DNA of 20,507 bases. Origin: Chromera velia. Taxonomy: Eukaryota > Sar > Chromeraceae. Under the pieces are notes generated by a model. That model was not told where the DNA came from. It ran no database searches and worked only from the letters and a program-made list of their open reading frames with translations. Both the position numbers and the translations under genes were made by a program. Numbering within the stretch: position 1 is the stretch's first letter; every line of letters starts with the position of its first letter. Positions 10,019 to 16,100 of this stretch are shown here, piece by piece. Where the stretch lies: the NCBI GenBank assembly GCA_018398765.1, contig JAHBMJ010001343.1, forward strand, positions 12,501 through 33,007, given 5' to 3'.

Positions 10019-10256
10019 GCCGGAACCCCCTTGACACTCCAGTTTGTATTGAAATGGATTTTTTAATGCTGGCCGCCCCTGCGGCAAGGTTTTTTCAAGA
10101 CTGTCTGCACCTTCCACAAAAAATTTTAAGTATACTTTATTTTGGATGCGCTTTCGGCACGCTACCTTTAAGTGAAGCCGTGCCTGCGGTGCAGATGTTT
10201 CAAGTCTGGCCATACCTATGGTGTGGTGTTGGAGTGTCAGGGGGGTTAGGGCTGGG
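10019..10256. repeat. Short imperfect inverted and direct repeats, unrecognised
   Basis: GACACTCCA with a C-rich flank (around 10022-10041) is mirrored by TGGAGTGTC with a G-rich flank (10231-10255). Inside, two direct segments sharing GCCG..CCTGCGG..TTTCAAG lie near 10070-10104 and 10178-10208. On the minus strand they translate to LETSAPQARLHL and LEKTLPQGRPAL within a 106-codon open frame (9953-10273). I cannot assign a family; it may be a decayed element or a fossil repeat protein. Confidence 0.4.
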
Positions 10257-10494
10257 GCACTTCTACGAGTCACAAAAATAAGTTTTTTTCTTTTTTTTTA
10301 ACGATATAAAAGCTTAAATACTTAGGATCTGGCGTTGCTAGATCTAGGATTTAACCCTCCATAATCATCATCATCATTATCATAGTCTTTGTTTAGTAAG
10401 GCTTTTGTCTAATATTTAGTTCTTTAGTATTCACTCCCAGTCACCATCGTCGTAAGGGGCCAGTTTTTTGACTTGAGGGTTCGTAGATGCGTAG

Positions 10495-10541
10495 CACGTC
10501 CCAGCATACCGGCTGTTAGTTCGCACGGTATCGGGTACGTG
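10495..10541 (+). other. Stable interrupted hairpin
   Basis: CACGT (10495-10499), CCC (10500-10502) and ATACCG (10506-10511) pair with CGGTAT (10526-10531), GGG (10533-10535) and ACGTG (10537-10541). This makes 14 base pairs with small bulges around a 14-nt loop. It lies 390 bp upstream of the proposed start codon of the large gene. It could be a transposon terminus or a structured RNA, but I recognise no class. Confidence 0.5.
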
Positions 10542-10560
10542 TCGTGCGTAGGCCAGTTTC

Positions 10561-10630
10561 TTCTAATCACAAAAAAACTTGATTGAGGGTTTTTTTTCTA
10601 ATCACAAAAAAACTTGATTGAGGGTTTTTT
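10561..10630 (+). repeat. 35-bp tandem duplication
   Basis: Two perfect adjacent copies occur at 10561-10595 and 10596-10630, each TTCTAATCAC, an A run, CTTGATTGAGGG and a T run. Replication slippage is the likely origin. Confidence 0.95.
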
Positions 10631-10927
10631 TTCATGCATGCCGCGTCCCCATATATGAGAGGCGGATCTAACCTAGTTTGTCGATTTGTTCCGTCCAAAA
10701 AAAAGTATTTTTTGGTTTCCGGGCCATTCGCACGGAGTGCGTCATTGAAACGCGCGACTATATTCATAGCTGATCGCGGAGTTATACTGACATTCTCTCC
10801 CCATATCCCGCTTGTCGTCTCCCTTCACTTTCTTGAAGTTTCTTCAACGTGCATCAACACATATGAATGTAGAGCACTCTACTATAATCCGTACAGCTCT
10901 GTCTCCAAGAGTCAAAGACATGATGCC

Positions 10928-11134
10928 ATGATCTTCGACGATCCCCTGTTGGAGACCCTACTCGACATGCTTGCCCCCTGCGGGGCAAGCGTCGAGGACG
11001 CAGAACGCGGGAGACGGAGGGAGATGGTGGCCTCGGTGGCGCGGGCCGTCCGAGAAGAAAGGCCCCAGGCCGCAAGCGAGTTCGTCATGCACGACGAGGA
11101 GACCCTCTGGGCTTTCGTCCTGCTCGCAAACCGG
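10928..11134 (+). CDS. Exon 1: N-terminal helical segment
   Basis: This exon has 69 codons from ATG to CGG before donor GTGCGT. The protein starts MIFDDPLLETLLDMLAPCG and ends ETLWAFVLLANR. Codons prefer G or C at third positions and the composition is normal, unlike the rest of the gene, so it is the best candidate for a folded domain. Alternating Leu/Ala with Arg/Glu suggests amphipathic helices. The frame is open upstream to 10634, but that part looks non-coding. Confidence 0.65.
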
Positions 11135-13105
11135 GTGCGTCGAATTGTCTGAACATTCCAGGATTGTGCATCTGGGCGAAGATGCTTTCTCTCTCTCCCC
11201 ACCCCCCTCTATGTCTGTGTGTATGTGTGTGCGTGTGTGCGCGCACTAGTGCCTGCGTGCTTCAGCAAGCTTGTCGACCAGTCGGCCACAGACTCACTAA
11301 CCCAGCCACTCAAACCGTCCTACTTCTGGCTTTGTGCCTCTTGCTCGTGAACATGTGTAAATACGTGCGTGCGTGCGCGTGTGTATGTGTGTGCATGGGT
11401 GGGGTGTTGGAGACATTGCATGTGGTTTCGTGGCTGCACGCAGGTGGCAATCTTCAGAAACGTCCAGGAGGCCGGGAAGAGAGAGGAAGTGCAAGGGGAG
11501 GGAGGAGAGGATAAAACCGAGGAGGTCGAGGAGGTCTGTCTGACTGCCTGCCTTTCTGTTTGTGTTCGACTGTGCGTCTATCTGTTTCTTTCTATTTCTG
11601 TGTGTTGGCTTTAGCAAAACAAGAAAGTGTATTTCTATGGACGAGAAACGGCAACGCGTCGTGCAGAACGAGTGATAGAATGACAATTAAATCGGGACGG
11701 GGCCTCTCTGTCTGTTTGTCCATCCAATGTTTGCCTGTCTTGGCTGTCTTGCTGGTTTTCTACCTGCCTGCCTGCCTGCCTGCCTGCCTCCTGAGGCAGA
11801 CGCAAACATGAGCCTTCAGATGCATCGATGCGTAGATAGATTTTCTTTACTGCACTGCACCTGTTTGACCCCTGCTCTCTCCCCCCCTTCCCAGCTTCCC
11901 ATGAACCTCATTCAGGCACTGATGGAGACCGGAGGGATGCAGGAGGAAGAATACGAGAAAGAGAAGAGGGAGGTGAAGAAGAGAAGGAAAAAGGAGAAGA
12001 GGGAGAGGGGGGCTGCGAATGGAGAAGGAGAAGAGACACAAGGGGGCGATTTTTCGTCCTCGTCCTCCTCCTCTTCCGCCTCTGCCTCTGCTGATTTACC
12101 TGCCTCTGCTCGTCTTCTGCGAATCATTCCGGAGGACGGGGACGCAGACGATGAGGGGGGAGAAGAAGGAGGGCATGGAGAGATGATGGAGAAGAAAAAG
12201 AAGAAGAAAAAGAAAAAGAAAGACCGTGAAAGATACGAATCCGAAGATGAGGATGAGGGACACGAGTCGGTCTTTGAAGAGGAAGAAAAGGTAAAGGCAG
12301 AAAACGAAAAGCAAAAAGACAAGAAGAAGGAGGAAGAGGGGGACAAGGGGAAGGGGAAACGTGAACGAGCTTCTTTCCTGAGTCCCCATCGCCCCTCTGC
12401 TTCTGCCTCGGCCTCTGCTGCTGCTTCAGCCTCTTCTGCTGCCAAGAAGGGGAAGCCCGGTAGTGTCACCTCCTCCCCCCCCCCAGCCGCACAGAAGCAG
12501 CAGCCGAAAAGTGAAAAAGGGAAAGGGAGGGATAAAGAGAGACGGGGGAAGAAAGACTCTCCGATGCAGCCCCAAAAGGGCAACAAGAAGAAGGACAACA
12601 GAGGGACAGAAGAAGAGGAAAGTGATGAAGAGGTCCAGCCTCCTCCTCAGTCGTCCCACAAAAAGAAGAAGCGCGGGAGAGAGGAGAGAGGGGGGGGGGG
12701 AGATGAAAGGTGCGTGTCCGAGAAAGCTCTGCACCCACTTGGAGGGGGATTCACACCCGCTTCCATCTCACTATCATCAGGGGTCGGTCTGACTGTCTGT
12801 CTGTCTGACTGCCAAAAGAAGAAAGAAAAAAACAGAAGAGAATGAAGAAAGAAAAAAAGGGAAAGAAAAGACGATGCAGTCTGTATAGTCTGTCTCTCAG
12901 CCTCCACCAAGGGAAGTTTTGTTTCTCTCTGCGCAAAAACAAAATGCGGACTCGCGTTGTATGGATTGCGGCGGTTGATTCGGGCTGCGTCCTTCTCTCT
13001 CTCAGTCTCTTCTCCTACAGCAACTGTCCACAGGTCTTCTTAACTATCCGTCCGTCATTTCTTCTCTCTCTCCTTCTCTTCCTTCTCTGGGGCGGTCTTT
13101 CTGTG

Positions 13106-13136
<31 letters not shown>

Positions 13137-16100
13137 CCCTGTCTCTCTCTCTGGGCCTACACCTCTGACAATCTGTCTGGTTGTGCATCCGCAAGCAAAT
13201 ACGCATATGGACTGTCCAGCCGTCCATCCGTCATTTACCCTTTCCCTCTTTTGTGTTGCTCTCTGTCATTTTCGATCCGGCATGAAGGAGAAGCGAAGCC
13301 TTGGTCGACACACATTCTGGTTCATGTGAATTGGCTCCCGTATTTGTTTCGTTTCTGCCTCTACAATCTCTGACGGCTTTCACTTGTTTCCATTTTTTTT
13401 TTGTCTTCGCTGTTCTTCGGTTATTCGTTCCTTCCTACTCCTCCAGTTCGAGGCTCGCTTCGTGTTTGCCTTTCCTGACAGTGCCAACTTCCCTTGTTTC
13501 ACAGCCTTGTCTTTTTTCCTTCAACGTTCTGTTGGCTCCTTTCGGTGTATTCGTTGTCTTCGTCGTTGCTGGTTGCAGGCCGGTGGAGCGGCGGCAGCGA
13601 GTGCGAAAGGGGGGGATGGAACCCCCCGTGACGGGGCCGTTTCCCGCAAGAGAAAGAAGAAGGCTGAGGGGGAGACGGGAGGTGACGGAGAAGAGGGGGG
13701 GGGACAAGGGATGGAGACGGAGACGGGAGAGGAGAGAGAACAGAGGAAGGAGAAGAAACAACGGAGGAAGCAGGAAAAAGAGGAAACGGAAAAGGAGAGA
13801 AGGCAGAAGGAGGCTGTGAATGGACAAGGAGAAGAGACAGAAAGGGTGGTTTTTTCGTCCTCGTCCTCCTCCTCTTCCGCCTCTGCCTCTGCCTCTGCTG
13901 CGTTGTCTGGTTCTGCCTCTGCTCGTTTTGTCGGAATAGTTCGGGAGGAGGGAGACGCAGACGATGAGGGGTTAGAAGAAGGAGGGCACGGAGGGATGAT
14001 GGAGAAGAAAAAGAAGAAAAAAAAGAAAAAGAAGGACAGTGAAAGATGCGAATCCGAAGATGAGGATGACGAACCTGAGTGCGTCTTCGATGAAGAAGAA
14101 GGGGAGTTGACGGGAGAAAACGAAAAGAAAAAAGACAAGAAGAAGGAGGGAGAGGGGGACAAGGGAAAACGGAAACGTGAAAAAGCTTCTTTCCTGAGTC
14201 CCCACCGCCCCTCTGCTTCTGCCTCAGCCTCTTCTGCTGCCAAGAAGGGGAAGTCCGGCAGTGTCACCTCCTCCCCCCCCCAAGGCGCACAGAAGCAGCA
14301 GCCGAAAAGTGAAAAAGGGAAAGGGAGGGATAAAGAGGGACGGGGGAAGAAAGACTCTCCGATGCAGCCCCAGAAGGGCAACAAGAAGAAGGACAACAGA
14401 GGGACAGAAGAAGAGGAAAGTGATGAAGAGGTCCAGCCTCCTCCTCAGTCTTCCCACAAAAAGAAGCGCTACGCAGAAGAAAACCAGGGTGAAAGAGGGG
14501 GACAGCTCTGGCACGAGGTGGAATCTTTTCAGCCAAGGACGCCCGCAGGCAGTATCCCGCCATCACAGGTGTGTCTGCATGTGTGCCCGTTTTTTTTGTC
14601 TGCATGGGAAACAAAGTTCAGGGTAAAAGTAAAGGGAGGAAGCATCGGGTCTCTCTCTCTAACTAGCTTTGCTTCTGAATTTGTTTCTGCGATCTTTGTC
14701 TTCTCAATCTCGTTTCTTCGCATGTCTTTTTTGCCACCTTTTTCAGCTTCTCCTCTGTCTTTGGCTCTTCTTCTTCTCTTTCTCTGCCGTTGCCCCTCTC
14801 TCCCGCACATCCTTTTCCTCCTTTGTGTCTGTTCATTTCCTTTCCGTTCATTCTTTCTCTGGGTATCGATCCCTTCTTTCAGGCTGTTGGAGGAATAGCA
14901 GGGTGGCACTCAGTCTGCGGGTTGCGTCGGTCTGCCGCCACCCGAGAGGTCTTTCAGGAAGCGGAGACGGAAAAGTGTCACGGGGGAGAGGGTGAGGGAT
15001 GGGGAAGGGGGAGGGAGACGGGGAGGGTGGCGACCAGAGAGGGCGGGGTGCAGAAGAGGCAACTTGGCATCGTGAAGGAAAGAGAGGGAGGAGGTGGCAG
15101 TGCCGAGCAAAACGAGGGGATGGGATCGGAGGAAGAAGGCGAGAGAAGGAGACAGAGAGAAATTGAAGACGGAGGCTGGGGAGAGAGTCTGGGGGCAGAC
15201 GCTGTACCGTTCTCTCCTTCTCGCTGTTCTGCTTCTTTCCCTTTCGTCCGAGAGTCTCCTTCCCCTTTTCAGACGTTGCTGGGGCTTCCTTACAGGTGTT
15301 CGCGTGAGATGTTCTCCTTTCCCCGGTCGAAGGAGGGCGGCCATCAGACGAACTTCAAGACGCAAACGGAGGCACATAGAGGGCGGGGTACAAGCGGGGT
15401 TCAAATAGATTTGCAGAGACAGGGCGAAACAGAGACTCATATGCGTTTCATGGGGGGGCAGTCTGAAACGTCCAGCAGCAGGAAGAAAGGCAAAGACAGA
15501 ACTACAAAGGTGACACTGTCTGACCAGAGAGGAAGCAGCCTACTGCCAATGGAAGCAGAGAGAGACGGAGACGGGGGGGCGCCCAGTCGCCAGTTCAGGG
15601 TTGGCCTTCCTTTCTTCCTTCCTTCCTTCCGACGGCTGTCACACACATTCTGTCTGTTTTCTTTTTCGTTAGTTGCACTTCTTGCTCGTACGGGGAAAGC
15701 GCTCTGAGAATCACACCTCACTCGTTCAACCACTCTCGTTGTCACTCAGCCACTCGTTTGCAAACGATGCACGCGTTCAGACTGAAGCCCTCTGGAGTCC
15801 CTGCGTGTGGGCATGAATCCCATTCGGAAGGAGTTTCTTTGCATTTGTGAATTTTCTTGGCTTCCTGCTAGACTGTCTTTTTCATATTTTACTGCAGCCT
15901 TCTCGTTTGATTCCCTCTCGTTTTCTTTTCTCTCTCTCTCTCCCTCCACCCTCTGTGTGTGTGGGGGGGGCGGGGGGGGGGGCGGGTGCGTGCGTGCGTG
16001 CTTCCCTTTTACCTCTTCTCTTCCCTTTCCTTTCTAGTCTGCGTCTTGCACGCCCTCTGCCTGTGACTCTGGAAATGTTCTCCTTCTCTTTTGTCTGTCC

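Larger units (their letters stand above)
9293..10359. mobile_element. 1.07-kb interval bounded by 35-bp inverted repeats
   Basis: GAGGGTTAAATCCTAGAT and the bases after it (9293-9327) recur inverted at 10325-10359 with 31 of 35 identical. The four differences are all transitions. Immediately outside both ends lie GAT/ATC trinucleotide tracts (9274-9290 and 10363-10380), also in inverted orientation, so the similarity continues into the microsatellites. The interior holds a truncated LINE fragment and an unrecognised segment. It could be one non-autonomous DNA element with internal insertions or two inverted copies of a smaller element. No transposase is present. Confidence 0.55.

Noticed and set aside
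10634-10927. Upstream in-frame extension of exon 1
   Set aside because: The frame is open by chance. It runs through the end of the 35-bp duplication and has mixed composition without codon bias; the ATG at 10928 starts the G/C-ending codon usage.
11912-14396. Minus-strand Ser/Phe-rich open frames opposite exons 3 and 4
   Set aside because: They are shadows of the Lys/Glu-rich sense exons: AAG/GAG runs read as CTT/CTC on the other strand.
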